DNA of 64,000 bases from NCBI RefSeq assembly GCF_033807715.1, contig NC_084601.1, positions 13,057,690-13,121,689 on the forward strand, given 5' to 3'. This stretch comes from Cololabis saira (Eukaryota; Chordata; Actinopteri; Beloniformes; Belonidae). The notes under the pieces were generated by a model, which had not been told where the DNA came from, made no database searches, and saw only the letters and a list, made by a program, of their open reading frames with translations. Positions 29,790 through 42,482 of this stretch are shown here, one piece after another. How positions within the stretch are numbered: position 1 is the first letter of the stretch; each line of letters opens with the position of its first letter. The position numbers and the translations under genes are program-made.

Positions 29790-32700
29790 GTCCCGTCCCT
29801 TTTTATTGGTTTGCTTGGCAACGATACTTCTGAGGAGTGGAGTAGCAATCTTCTGCTTTGCAGAACACTCTGTCTGGTACACGCTTTTCCCCAGAGCACT
29901 TTACAAAGTAAGGTGTTTTTAGCTATCATAACGCAGACTGACACCAACAAAATGAGGCCAGTCTGTTCCAAAATACACTGAAGCTGCCTAAATACAGTGC
30001 AGCAAGTAAAAAAAATGGCTGTGGGAGTGTGTCATTAATGCCAGGCTGAATCTAACAGCAGGTGAAGAGCAAGTCCCACAGACGTGGAGGTGCGAGGGCA
30101 CTCCGAGACCACACACAACATGCATTTACAGTATCTCCTGCTGGTCTGGAACTGCATTTGTGTGCGTTTCCTCGTCAGCCTGCACACACACTTTTTTATT
30201 AAGATGCCAAACCAGAAAAGTAAAGACATTTATTTTTAGTCTTTACTTAACAAACTCAGCTAAAAATACATTGGTTTTCTTTGCCCAAAAGCTTTATTGT
30301 ATTTTATAAAACTTTAGCAAAATTAAAGAAATCTTATGTCCTGCTGCTCAACAGCCCGTGGTCGTCGCCATGTAATATTCATTTTCTAAGGGAGACAGAT
30401 CTTTGCTGCAGACCGGCCGGTGGAGCACACGCTTCCATGAAGCTGTAAGTCGTGCAGAGCGAAGTCTGGCATCATCCTGCTGGAGTAACAACAGATATCC
30501 AGCAAAAAGTGCCACCTTGACAAGCGCACATGTCCCTTCAAAGTTTTCTATTTACACGAATGCGCTTCATGACGCAGATGCTGGTGCTTGTTCTCTTTGG
30601 CACGCTGAGCCCAACTTTCATTTTCTGTTAAATTAAGATGAAGTAGTTTACCAAATTCCAGATTGACTTTTCGTTGCACTTTAGAAAAAAACTTTCAAAC
30701 TCTCTTCTAATGTATTCTTTATGTAGCTACTCTTTTGAAAACCCAGTTATCCGTCTCCTGAAAAGTTTAAATATAAAAGATTTATGAAGGTTCTGTTAAG
30801 TTTATTACATGCTTAGGTTTTAGAACAAAATGTGGGTTGAGAAAAAAAGAGAGAAAAAAAACAATCAGCCTTTGTCCAGCCATGATGAGGCTTCCAGGAA
30901 TCCAGTAAAAAGCAACAGAGTATGACAGTACAGTATGATGAAATACAAGGTAAAAGGTAAACACTTTACACCGTTTTTTTTAATAGGACGTGCACACACT
31001 TCAATGCACATAATCACATTTAAGTGGAGCAAAACATGTCAAGCAGGGGGTGTTGTTCTGGTGGTTCAAGGTTGTTAATGGACCAGGTTAAAGTGATTAG
31101 GTTTGTTGATTAACCGTACCCCCTGCTTTGCAGGTTCAAAGTGGTTAAGGTTTGTTAATGTAACCGCACCCCCTGATTTTTTGTTGCTTCTTAATATGGG
31201 CGGCTGCTACTGGCATGCCCATAATTATTAATCTGTTGGCATAAACCTGCTATTCGTTTACAGATAATGATTAATAATTAAATTCAGTCGTCCGGTTGAT
31301 AAACAAGCATAACTGTTCGTGTTGACATTTTACATAAAAGCAGAGACTTTAATTAAAAAAAAAGATTTCCCAGAATTTCCATCACAATTTAGCTTTCTCT
31401 GAATTGTCTTCAAAGCTCTTTCATCATAAAACGTTTTCTATAACTTTGACATGAACATCAGCCTGGACAAATATCAGGTAAAAACTGATGTTTTGGGTTA
31501 GAGAGATTATTTTGCTATAACCATGAGGAAGACATCATCATAGGCATTTAAGTTGCATACATTTGTAGTCCAAAATTGTTTAGTAAACCTTTTTTCCTCC
31601 TCTTGTGGATCTAGGTTTTTTGTTTTAATTTAAATGTTTTGCTGGTAAAGCTAAAGGTTCCTTTGTGATTGTGAGTCCGCCGTTTGATCAGCTTCTGGAC
31701 CCAGCGCAGTTAAGGCTGCAGCTTAACATAAACACATCAGACGTGTTTCGCTGCAGTGGCGGCGCCGCAACAGGCGGAGCTGAAGCCGAGCTCCTTGCAG
31801 ACAACTTGCGTGAGGGAGTAACCCAGTGTTTTCCCCGCCTGGATATCCTGTAATTCCCTAAAAGCAATTAAAAAAGGTCAAAGGTAAAATTCCTTCAAAA
31901 ACAACAAAGTCGACCAAAGTTCTTCACAACCAAATAAAGATTTTAAACTGTTTAGACATAAAAACATAGAAAAATTATATAGATAAAAAGTCAAACCGTA
32001 ATAACAGTACAACCTCAACGTACATGAAGAGGCAGGTTAATTCACTGCTTTTGCAGCACAAATACTCGAACTTCGGGATGTCTTAATTTTGATCTCTGAA
32101 CATGCAGCAGCAGTTGTGTGCGTGCAGAGCGTTTGAAAGGAAACGATTTAAAACATTTTATAGTCAACAATAAAATCAGGGAAAACAAATATTTGACAAG
32201 CTTTTATATCATTGCTGACAAAAGGAAACTAGTCCAATTCAACCAAATTTATTTTTTCTTTTAAATTTTCAGCAGTGTTGTCTGGTTCTGTAAATGACCC
32301 CAGGAAACAGCCCGAGCCCAGCCGTCCCCTGTTGACGGCCTGTTCGTCATCACCATTAAGGCTTATCAGAGCTGGCACTGTTCATTTTCAGCCACATCGA
32401 GTGTGTAATGAAAAATTATGCTCCCTGGTTCTTTTACCTCTTGCAATTTGGGAGGAAGGACAAGAGCGCTGTCTTACTTCCATACATTTCTTTTTTTTCT
32501 TTTCTCTTTGTATCAAACGACATCAAAAAGAAAAAAATATTTCACTGTGTTCATTAGAAAACACATCTCCATCATTGGTGTGGCTGTTTCAGATGCTCCC
32601 TAGCATCAATGTGAAAACTTTTTTTTTTTCAAATCCCCCCCAAAAAATCAAAATGACAAAACAATTTTTTTAATTTTCTTTTTTAGGACACTGAAAAATG

Positions 32701-35365
32701 ATACCAATATTCACGGAAGGAGAGAAAGGGAATGTGCTCTCTCAAGGTATTACGGTCAAGAGCTGGACGTGGAGCTAATATTTATCAGTACACAGGGCTC
32801 ATTTTTCTTCTGTACTTGCTGTATTGATTGTCGATGCTTCATTAAATCAGGCAATTTATAGCACATCGCATCCCTGCTACGTCAGTGCAGCTTTCTTGTC
32901 TTCTAAACCTCCACCATCCCTTTAAGGTCTTTTTATTCCATTTTCTCTCTCTCTCTCTCTCTCCTTGAGTGCTACAGTGGATGCTTCAATAAAACATGCG
33001 ATGCCTAGCACTGCAGTATGCGGCCCCGCTTACGTCAAATCCTCATGTGTACCATATCAATATTTCATCACCACCAAACTTTGGGCTAAAATCTCAGAGA
33101 GCAAGTGCAGAAATGGTGTGAGCATCACAACTGATCATCATATAATCAACATTACACATAAAGTTCAGGTTTCCGCTCCTGCATATTTAGAACCAGTCCA
33201 CATATATGTTTGCTTCATGTGCACGTATGGGGCGACTCTTTTGGGATTCATTTCTGATCTGGTCCTTCCTCTATGAATCTGACTTCGTACGAACGTGGGG
33301 ACATTTAAAGATGAGAAGATGGCTTCATGTGTCTCCACAGCAAGTCTGCCCCGATTTCAGTTTTTAATGGCCTTTGGAAAAAGAATGCAAAGAGATGAAG
33401 GGGTGTTATTAATTATATGCTTTACTTTACATTAATCAGAGTTTTTTTTAACGGTTTGTTTGGCATGAATGCACCAGTGTAGTAGCAGAGTTCACACTCA
33501 CTGTTGTACCGATTCACAGCTTCTGAATGCATGCAAAATGACAGGAAACAGTCATTAGTTAATTAGCAACATTTGTGGAATAGAGCCTGTTAACGTGTTG
33601 CATCTCAACACATATTGAGTAAACATCCAAGTTCAGAGGCACGTAGAAGTAAATCTTTGACAGAAACACTTTTTGCCGCTTTGGTTCTTCCAAGTGAAAT
33701 GGAGACAGCGAACAGGAAACTTCTCTTCTATTTTTAATTGTGATACTGACACACCCCTCCAAAAGTGACTTGAGGCAGATTCAAAAGGAATTCAAAAAGA
33801 ACTGATAAAATTACGATGGTGGGGGACCTGCCAGGAACCAGCACCACAACAGAAGAAATAGCAAACACAATAGACAAATTTATTGTTTTAACTTGATTTT
33901 TATCACATATTCATCTGTTAAAGGTTTAGACTTCCTCTTTCTCTTTTTATTTTCATATAATTTCTTTTGAACTTTTACAGCTTTGATATTTATTTAGGTC
34001 AGAGACTTCATAGCATTCTGAAGAGCTGTTACAGTTTGGACTTGCAGATAAAAATAAACATTTGAGTTGTTAAACGGAAATTGTTCATGTGTATCCAACA
34101 CAAAGTGTTAAAAATCAAGCTCAAATGTAAATGAAGTCTTATTTGTGTTTATTTCAGGGTCTAAAATAAATTCTGCTCTTTCAACAATCCCAAAATATAA
34201 ACCCAAGATATTTATTATCCCATTGAATCCTTTAATGTGTTCACATTCATCCATTCCTGCATTAAAATAAAATCAAAAAGGATTGATGCCAGTTTGAATA
34301 GTCGTGAGGTCAATAATGAGTCAGACACGTATAGTGGGAGATTTTAATCACGATTTAGTGAAAATGCAGTGTCCATGAAAGACCTAGGTCTCTAAGGACC
34401 AACGGTGGCCAGAAGAGCCACAGTTTGTCAAGAATTAAAAAAAATGAACAAACAAACACGAAAAGCAATGATACTCAATATCACTTTCTAAGTGATACCA
34501 AACAGTGGAACGCATGAAACGCAACGACGTGAGCCTTAGTTGACAGTCTTCATCTGTGAACCTCATCTTTGATTTACACAAAACTGTACCAAAGGGTATT
34601 ATTGTCAACGGTACTGACTGCAGAGAGGCTCTAGGCGGTCCAGTTGAGGGGGAGTGGAGCATGGGGGTCTCGGAAATGTTGTTCATGACAGTTCCTTGTA
34701 TGTGGTCACAGCAAAGCCAGGCGGACCAGACGACTAACCGGATTCTACACAGTTCTTGAGATTGTAATTTCAGATATTTTTAGAAAAATATCAGACAAAG
34801 ACAAAGATCCTCCTTTGCAAACACCACCTGTTCTACTTTCATTTTGAAGGTCAAGACAAAATCAGGGGAGTAAGTGTTTGCACTGCTTAGGGTTTTTGTG
34901 GCCATTTGGCAGAAGCAGATTGTTTCCAATAAGGGGTTAAGTGCAGCACAGAGATGGCCATCCTCGATATCAGCAGGAAAGTTGAAACCGTCAACTATAA
35001 TGAATTTATGACTGTATTAACATTACTTCAGATAAGAAGATGTGCTAGAGCAAAATAGATAACGCAATTAAAGAACCCAAAGGTGTTCTTGAATTTTTAA
35101 TTATCGATGAGGGATATTCAACTCAAGACTTGTTTGGTATTTTTTAAAGAAATATCAGAATTTTGTAGAATCCTAAAAGTGGTTGTTGCTGCTGCTCACC
35201 CTCTGGCAGTGCTCTAAGGTGTTTGGGAGTTGGTATGAGTATCAATAAGATTGTTTAGCAGGGAGGAACTTGTTTTACAAAAAAAAAGACTTATTTGCAA
35301 TATTATGTGAGGGAGGGACACAATTAATGCCAATCACACCGCTAAACAAACAAACAAAAAAACTA
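29790..35365. other. Long intronic stretch with only minor repeats
   Basis: Minor items: an imperfect ~60-bp duplication at 31040-31180 built on ccccctg and ggttaa(a)gt motifs, followed by actggcatgcccata near 31212 (a motif also ending the 243-bp satellite monomer); (tc)n at 32943-32963; A/T-rich runs. No exon, RNA gene or larger element recognised. Confidence 0.4.
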
Positions 35366-36319
35366 ATTAAAGCTGCAAGCAGCGATGGACGGGCCCTCAC
35401 ACCCTTGTCCGATGACACCACCCACGAGTCTTTATGTCAAATATTCAAAAGTTATTGCAGAAAATAGGAACTATCACATATCGACCAATCAGAAGAAGGG
35501 GCGGGGCTAATTTGCACCAATTAAGGTGAAGGAGTCAAAACCGAGTCCAACGACACCACCCACGACTCTGTACAGTATGTCATACCATTCAAAAGTTATT
35601 GCGGAAAATAGGATCTATCAAATATCGACCAATCAGAAGGAGGGGCGGGGCTAATTCAGGCCAATGAAGGTCAAGTACTCAAAACCGAGTCCGATGACAC
35701 CACCCACATGTCTTAATCACAACCCGTTCAAAAGTTATGGCAGAGAATAAAGAGTATTAAATATCGACCAATCAGAAGAAGGGGCGGGGATAATTTGCGC
35801 CAATTATGGTCAAGGACTCAAAACCGAGTCTGTTGACACCACCTACAACTCTCTATGTCAAACCATTCAAAAAACCTGGGTGCACGTTACGGTTCGGGCG
35901 AAGAAACGGCCGAAGAAATGGCATAAATTGCGCCAAAATTACACGATTAATTCAAAATGGCCGACTTCCTGTTGGGTTTCGGCCATGGCTCCAAGAGACT
36001 TTTCTTTAGGTTGCGACATGATACAGGTGTGTACCGATTTTCGTGCATGTATGTCAAACCGTATTGTGGGGCTTGAGGCACGAAGTTTTCTAGGGGGCGC
36101 TGTTGAGCCATTAGCCCACGCCCATTAATACAAACCATGAAATAGCAAATTTTTCGCCGAGCCTGGCTTGGGCGCAAAATTTGGTGACTTTTGGGGCACG
36201 TTTAGGGGGGCAAAAAGGCCCTAATTTCTTCGTAAAAATAAAAATAAAAAAAATAAAAAAACGAGAACAATTCCTACAGATACAATAGGGCCTTCGCACT
36301 GTCAGTGCTCGGGCCCTAA
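35366..36319 (+). mobile_element. Helitron-like GC-ended repeat, complete copy C
   Basis: Begins attaaagctgcaagcagcga (with the palindrome gctgcaagcagc) and ends cgcactgtcagtgctcgggc plus cctaa, where gcactg-t-cagtgc forms a hairpin 7 nt before a terminal CTAA. Copies A (16970-17806) and B (18394-20078) are reverse-orientation relatives. It contains ~3.5 direct repeats (35395-35880) and the block that also occurs near the satellite units (tgggtgcacgttacggttcg). The hairpin plus CTRR-type ending is Helitron-like, but the left end lacks the expected TC. No coding capacity. Confidence 0.7.
35395..35880 (+). repeat. ~3.5 internal direct repeats (~145 bp)
   Basis: Repeating order: ccgatgacaccacccac, ttcaaaagttatkgcag, atatcgaccaatcagaag, aggggcggggctaatt, then ggtcaag-actcaaaaccga. 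Units start near 35408, 35549, 35690 and 35831 (partial); they differ at several bases. Confidence 0.85.
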
Positions 36320-38741
36320 AAAACTGAATAAAAATCTAATAAAATTTAAATACTAAATTCTCAGTACAACACCAAAAGTCTGCAATCGTATATCAACAAC
36401 AAAGACAGAGAATCAAAATGAGCAGCTCTAAATAAACAAGTCTCATTAAATACTGTTGAATTTTCATATGAGGAAGTTCTTATGCAAAAAACAAATGTGC
36501 CCAGTTCTGTATCTTCTTGTATGCCTATTTGCCAGTTGTAGTTGTGATAGGCAAAAATTCATGAAAAGAGCTCCAATATTTTAAAACTGCAAAGTTGCTG
36601 TCTGAAGTTACAAACTGAAAAGAAAACAAAAGAGATTAAAGATTTCTGTGGCATGGTTCAAGAAAACCTTTTTTTCTATGAACATGAGAGATCATGTTTG
36701 ACCGAAGTGAGTCGCTCTGTTTTCAGTGATGTCCAGTTAACAGTAATCTTTTACAAAGCCTAATATCCTTTTGAGTTGTTTTCCCACTGTATAGACATTC
36801 AGGGATCACAGATCTATGTACCTCATCAGGATATTTGTGTAGGAAACGCGCCGCTCTGAGACCACTATTGAGAAGATCATTTGAAACTCTATCAAAAAAC
36901 AAGAGCTTCCTGAGCAATTGGACGTCAAAAAGTGCCCTGCTCCATTACAGGCCATTAAAACCATAACGGCTGCTTGGAAATATCGAGGCACAGAGGATCA
37001 ATAAAAGGCAGTTTAACTCTCTGACACAGTTCACTAATATCTGAAGCACCACCTCCCATTCAGAGGATGATGGGAGGAGAGTGAAAGAGAGAAGGGGAAG
37101 AGAGAGAGGCGGAGGACAAACTTAGTGAATGAAGGGAAATGGAAAGAGATTATTACTGAGTGCTTTCCATCATCTATTGCTCCCCTTTGTCTTCTCCCTC
37201 ACACCTTCCTCATGTGTAGTATCTTCATTCTGTGGTAGGATTGCTGGTTTCACACCGAAAATTGTATTTTTGTCAATATAAACTATATATATATTTAAAA
37301 AAATTACATTTCCATTTTAACTCTCACAGTGCACCAAGGGTCACAAAGACGCAGCCAGTGCATGTTGATGGCTAGATTATTTACATTAATTAATGAATCG
37401 TTGCCTACCTGAATACCTACACACTTTTGAATACGTCTGCGTGCATCCAGTTACTGTATTTTGTATGAAAAACATCAGTTCAAGAAAGAGAGGCCTCAAG
37501 ACTTGCTTCATCATCTTATTTGATTAAATTTCCCGTCCTCTCCGTCTCCTCTTCCTCCCACAGAATCCTCTTTCACCTTATCGCTGCATCAGAATGCGGA
37601 AGCATTAAGCCTCCTTGAGACTCGTACTCAGTGCTATTTTCACTTCCCACTGTTTCAGTCGTACTTTTTTTTTTACCTCTGGCTTCAAATGGAATCCATG
37701 ATTTCAGTCATGACGACATCTGAAACACTGTTGTAAACAATTCAGTGTCTTCTCCGCTTCGGCATATGTTATTTTATAATCCTGTTCATGTGTGACGTCC
37801 TTTCAGAGTTGCCAAAGCTCCATACTCTGATCTTGAAGTTCCATCGATCTTTTGTATCATTAAGTTATTCTTTCTCACACTGATTTTCACTTCCCATGCC
37901 TACTTTGGGAAGTGTTGGATCAAATATTTATTTTTTCCTTTCATTTTTTGTTGTGCGGGCTATTTTTGTACTCAGAGGTTGTTAAGCTAAATATAAATGA
38001 CTTTGAATACATTTTCTGTATTGATCTTTTCCCAAAACTGCCCAGTCAGTACATTTAGTTTTATGTTATGCTTGGGTTGGAAGATGTCTTCCTCTTTTCA
38101 GTTGGTTAGAGGCTCGTCTTCTCTGAAATCACAAACCATGCTACCAGTTGGTGTCATCTTTAAACAGCGGTGCCACTGAGGCTTAAGACTCAGGGAGACA
38201 AACAATTGTTCAGATGGATCAATAAACAAGCCCAGACAAATAAAAATGCAGAAGCAGATAGGAGTGCACCGTTTACATGCAGACAGTGTCAGGCCGGTGC
38301 AGTCCAACATGTTTTCCCTAACACCCAGTCAGATCTCTCTGTTCCTCTAACCTTCATCCCCTTTTTTCCATCTTAAATCACTTCTGTAACAAAAGGGCTT
38401 TCTTTTTCAAAGAGCTGCAGAAACCCTTGGGCACACCAAGCAGGGATTGTTATAATTGGCAAAGACGCTGCTAAGCATTTGGCTCAATCAAAATGTCTCA
38501 GTCCATTTTTGCTGGCAAAAATATGGGCTTGTACCGTTTCAGTGGCCATAAAACATGAAAGGTGACTTATTTCATCCAGTCACACCATTCTTTGTGCAGC
38601 ACTGGTATGGTTATGTCACTTTTTCATAATTGTTTTGAATGTTTGAGCATCACATTTATATGTAAATTTCAAAGCATGGTGTGCAAAATAAGTTTTTTTG
38701 TGTACTATTGAGATAGTTATTTTTAAATTAAATCTTTAACA
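36320..38741. other. Intronic stretch, nothing identified
   Basis: No repeat family recognised; ORFs are short and featureless. Confidence 0.4.
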
Positions 38742-39276
38742 GCCTCGCCTTAAATTGCGACCTTATCATGGTGATAGCAGGGTTTGTCTGCCTGAATGAT
38801 CCCAGGAACCATGTTGTCTAGTGAAAAATGGGTCTCCCAAAGTAAACTGAACCTGCGGTACAGGCCGGTCCAAGGTGATTCAGGGGGTTCATATGGATAG
38901 GTAAAGGCAAAGAGCTTAATGTTTCTTGCCTGAACAAGGGCTATCAGGGCCCAACATTAGAGCTGAGTCTGGGGTGGTTGAGTAATGAAATGCTTTTGCA
39001 ACTTCACGTAGACATCAAGGATGGTGCCTTTGGCTTGGCATACTCGGATGGTGGTCCTCTTTTATAAGGAGGAGGACATGAGGGGGTATGTTCCAATTAC
39101 AGGGGAATCAAACTCATCAGCCTCCTCGTGAAGTTTGTGCAGGGGGTGTGGACATGAGATCCTGGGCGTCCTGGAGGGTTTGCTTGGGTGGCTCCTACTG
39201 ACCTGACACCTGGCCTTCTGGGGGGCGAGATGTGGTGATCCCAAATGTTGGTGGGTCCTTCTTTCTGCCTTGGGCA

Positions 39277-39301
39277 GGGGGGGGGGGGGGCATGCCATAC
39301 G

Positions 39302-39332
<31 letters not shown>
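39277..39332. repeat. G14 and C31 runs in inverted arrangement
   Basis: G14 at 39277-39290, the spacer catgccatacg, then C31 at 39302-39332. The two runs are complementary on the same strand. Confidence 0.9.
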
Positions 39333-39419
39333 ATCCATTTGCTGTCTCCTCAGCAGGTGTGAGGTGGCCCTGCTGGCTGTTACCCTCCATGGATCCTGGC
39401 TAGCTAGAGGGTTCCTGAG

Positions 39420-39818
39420 GATGGAAGGGAGGAAGGATGGAAGGAAGGGAGGGAGGGAGGGAGGGAGGGAGGAAGGAAGGAAGGAAGGAAGGAAGGAAGG
39501 AAGGAAGGAAGGAAGGAAGGAAGGAAGGAAGGAAGGAAGGAAGGAAGGAAGGAAGGAAGGAAGGAAGGAAGGAAGGAAGGAAGGAAGGAAGGAAGGGGGA
39601 GAAGGAAGGGAAAAAACAAGGAAAGGAGAAAGGAAGGGAGAAAAGAGGAAGGGAAGAAGGAAGGAGGGAGCAGGAGGAAAGAAGGAAGGAAAAAAAGAAG
39701 GAAGGAAAGAAGGAAAGGGGAGAAGGAAGGGAGAAAACAAGGAAAGGAGGAAGGAAGGAGAGCAGGAGGAAAGAAGGAAGGAAGGAAATGAGCCTGAAAG
39801 AAAGAAAGAAAGAAAGAC

Positions 39819-39897
<79 letters not shown>

Positions 39898-39950
39898 GAG
39901 AAAGAAAGAAAGAAAGAAAGAAAGAAATGAGCCAGAAAGAAAGAAAGATA
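39420..39950. repeat. ~530-bp polypurine tract: (GGAA)n then (GAAA)n
   Basis: (GGGA)/(GGAA)n from 39421 to about 39790, then (GAAA)n to about 39947, with hardly any pyrimidine on the + strand. Long ORFs predicted across it in both strands are artefacts of the repeat. Confidence 0.97.
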
Positions 39951-39954
39951 AATT

Positions 39955-40127
39955 CCCGTTGATGACGTTTTTTGTGTAACAAACATGGCGGATCTGAGAG
40001 CGAGATAGATTTATAGTTAAAAAGGTGGAGTTGAATTGGTATTTTTTTTTATCGTCATTTTTATCGTTATCGGGATAAATGCCAGAAATTATCGTAATAC
40101 ATTTTTTAGTCCATACCGCCCATCCCT
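39955..40127 (-). mobile_element. DNA-transposon end fragment (hAT-like)
   Basis: caaacatggcggatctgaga, then tatcgtcatttttatcgtta and the end gtccataccgcccatcccta; read in reverse it starts tagggatgggcggtatgg, a terminus common to fish hAT MITEs. The partner terminus was not found. Confidence 0.5.
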
Positions 40128-40675
40128 AGTCCACATGTGCTTTCTGGATTCTGAGAAGGTATTTTACTGTGTCCCTTGGGGTGCTCTAGAAGTATTAGAT
40201 TCTGGCTATGTTTCCACAAGCTATTCAGTCCTTATACAAGTGGAATGACAGTTTGGTCCTTATTGGTGGTAACAATCTAGATTAATTCCAGGTGGGACTG
40301 GACTCCACCAGGGCTGTCATTTGTCACCAGTTGTATTTGTAACTTTCCTTGACAGGATTTCGAGCATTAAAGGAGGCCCAGTTTGGTGGTGTCAAAATTC
40401 AATCTCTGCTTTTTTGTGCATGATGTGGTTCTGCTGGCATCGTCTGCAGCGCTCACTGAAGCAGTTCACAGTCAAGTGAAGCAGCGGGGATAAGCACCTA
40501 TATCTGAGGCCATGGTTCTCAGCCAGAAAAGGATGGAATTCCTTCTCCAGGTTGGGATTGAGATTTTCCCTCAAGTGGAGGAGTTTAAGTATGCAGGAGA
40601 TCTCCAGGTGGCAGGAGTTGCAAACGAAGGTTCTCTTGATAAAAAGCACTTCTTGGGCAGGAATCTAAAAATTAA

Positions 40676-41184
40676 AGGGGACTTATTATTATGGCATCTA
40701 ATACCTATTTTAAACAGGCCTTGAATGTCTTAAAAACAAGCTTTTGATTGTTTTTGCTAAATAAATTAGAAATTCTACCTCTGAGCCATGTCTTTATCAT
40801 CCCATTGTCTAACCTCATTATCTATGCAGGATTCTGAGTGGGCGGGGCTATGATAATGAGGCTCTGTGCTGATTGGTTGCCTGAATGACACGATACACCG
40901 CTACGAAAAAATGGCGGAAGCTACGGCCGGCGAAGTTAGTTGTGGGCGTGGTTTCACGCATCGGAGGCCAACCAATGTAAATCACATTTCGGTTACGTAA
41001 CGACGGGAGCAGGATCTGAACGGCTCGTATAAGTCACATCACACTGGACGGCTCATCCGGGCGGCTGTACAGACACTGCAGAATTTGGTTGCTTTCCTCC
41101 TTTTCTCTGAGTTGGCAAACTGAGGGGAGACCACTTTATATATGTTAAAGCAAGAAAAAACGTGTTTTTCATAATAGGTCCCCT
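40676..41184. mobile_element. TTAA-flanked MITE (509 bp)
   Basis: Terminal inverted repeats aggggacttattatt / aataggtcccct, with ttaa on both sides (40672-40675, 41185-41188). The TTAA target suggests a piggyBac-type origin, but the ends are not classical for that family. The right half matches 20079-20360. No ORF. Confidence 0.8.
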
Positions 41185-41189
41185 TTAAA

Positions 41190-42482
41190 ACAGAACAGAA
41201 AGGGCTCCAACAGAGAGCAAAGGAAAAGCAAAGGACTGGGTGGGTAGGCAGGCAGGCAGGCAAAGAGAAGGGATGGACAAACAGACGGGCCAGCAGCGAG
41301 GGAGGAAAAGATAAAACAATATACACACTTATAGGGCTGACGAGACGTAGGTGCAAACAATCAGGATTGATGGAACAAAGAAAGTCAACTTAGAACTTAA
41401 GAAACCAAGAAAATACTAAAAGCAGGAAAAACAAAATCACCCTAGAAAAACAAAACCTTGACAAAAACCCTCCACCATGACAGCTTATGGAAGTTTTATA
41501 GTGATGAATTGCCTCAGAACTTTAACACACTCAGTGTTTTTTAGTTATTTTAACTGTCAGATCAGCTGTAAGGATTAAAGAAGCAGATTTTGATTTTGAG
41601 AGACACAAAAACTATATGACTCATCAGTGCTCAGAGTTATATGAAATGTGCTTTATATATAAATGCTCTGAGATGCAGACTGCACGACACAGCTCTGTTT
41701 AAAATTTTAATTCAAACCTTTTAGTGGTTAGCTTGGAAGAAAACCTGAGAGACAAAGCAGAGCGTGCAGCACTGCTAGCTCATTAGAGCAGAGTGGAATT
41801 TGTCTGTCCTTGAATCCCTCCCTGTCTTGCATGTGCACACACACATACACAAAGAGAGAGGGAGAAAGTCACATTGGCTGATATGATATTGCCTGCAGTA
41901 GCCACCTGCAGTAGCCACATAAACACAGTGATATACTGCTAATGCTAGTGCCGTTGTGCACACGCTTAAACAACAACCAGGGAATTCTGCAGTTTGGCAG
42001 AAGAAAAAGGAAAAGTGGGGGAGAATGTTCCTAAACACTGAGAACAGAACGTGCATATGGTCTGCTCTTCTCGAACTATGACGTGTATGTGCTTTGACGC
42101 TGACAGAGGAGCACAGTCTAGGTAGATGCATTTTCAAGTTGTACATCCACTAAATTTATAAATACCCCTGTGGTATTAAAAGTAAGATTGTGATATGCTG
42201 TGCTGAGCATTTCAACATCCAAATGAGTTTTCATTGGAAGATGTTTTACATTAGATTACTTTATATAACTATGAACATTTGGTTTTCTATCAAAGCTTCA
42301 GAACATCTTACCTCATAACTCATGATGTATTGGAATGGATTTTATATTTATATATTTTTTTACATTTACAATATTTATGACATGCTTTACCGCATTCTTT
42401 TTTGAGTATTACTGAAAGGTATAAATTGTCTTTTTTCCCAGAATTAAGCTTCATCAGTTGTAGTCTGGCTTGTAAAAACCAC
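41190..42482. other. Intronic stretch, nothing identified
   Basis: Short (ggca)n at 41247-41262 and a repeated gtagccacctgcagtagcca near 41899; otherwise no recognised element. Confidence 0.4.

Larger units (their letters stand above)
38742..40670 (+). mobile_element. Degenerate LINE copy, split by simple repeats
   Basis: 38742-39190 resembles the upstream part of a common fish non-LTR retrotransposon (taaattgcgaccttatcatg near 38752; tggtcctcttttataaggag near 39052, then the LINE block read as tccaattacaggggaatcaa). The same element resumes at 40130 with the reverse-transcriptase frame CFLDSEKVFYCVPWGAL, then LFVHDVVLLAS where the catalytic box should read F-A-D-D, and MVLSQKRMEFLLQV, FPQVEEFKYAGDLQ. 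Numerous stops and frameshifts. The middle (about 39195-40127) is replaced by homopolymers, purine repeats and a DNA-transposon end. The clade is not certain; fragments at 42483 and 59040 are the same family. Confidence 0.65.

Noticed and set aside
31030..31220. Possible small transposon with aggggg / ccccct inverted motifs
   Set aside because: The inverted motifs are only ~10 bp, boundaries and target duplication could not be found; noted only as minor repeats.
35947..36177. A 63-codon ORF (MVCINGRG...) open in all three copies of the Helitron-like repeat (17092, 19353 and the minus strand at 35989)
   Set aside because: I compared the codons of the copies at 17092 and 19353: most differences change the amino acid, so there is no sign of selection on the protein. 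It is open because it is short and the copies are young.
39195..39986. ORFs of up to 263 codons rich in Leu/Ser/Phe/Pro or Arg/Lys/Glu
   Set aside because: They are translations of (GGAA)n/(GAAA)n and the G/C runs.
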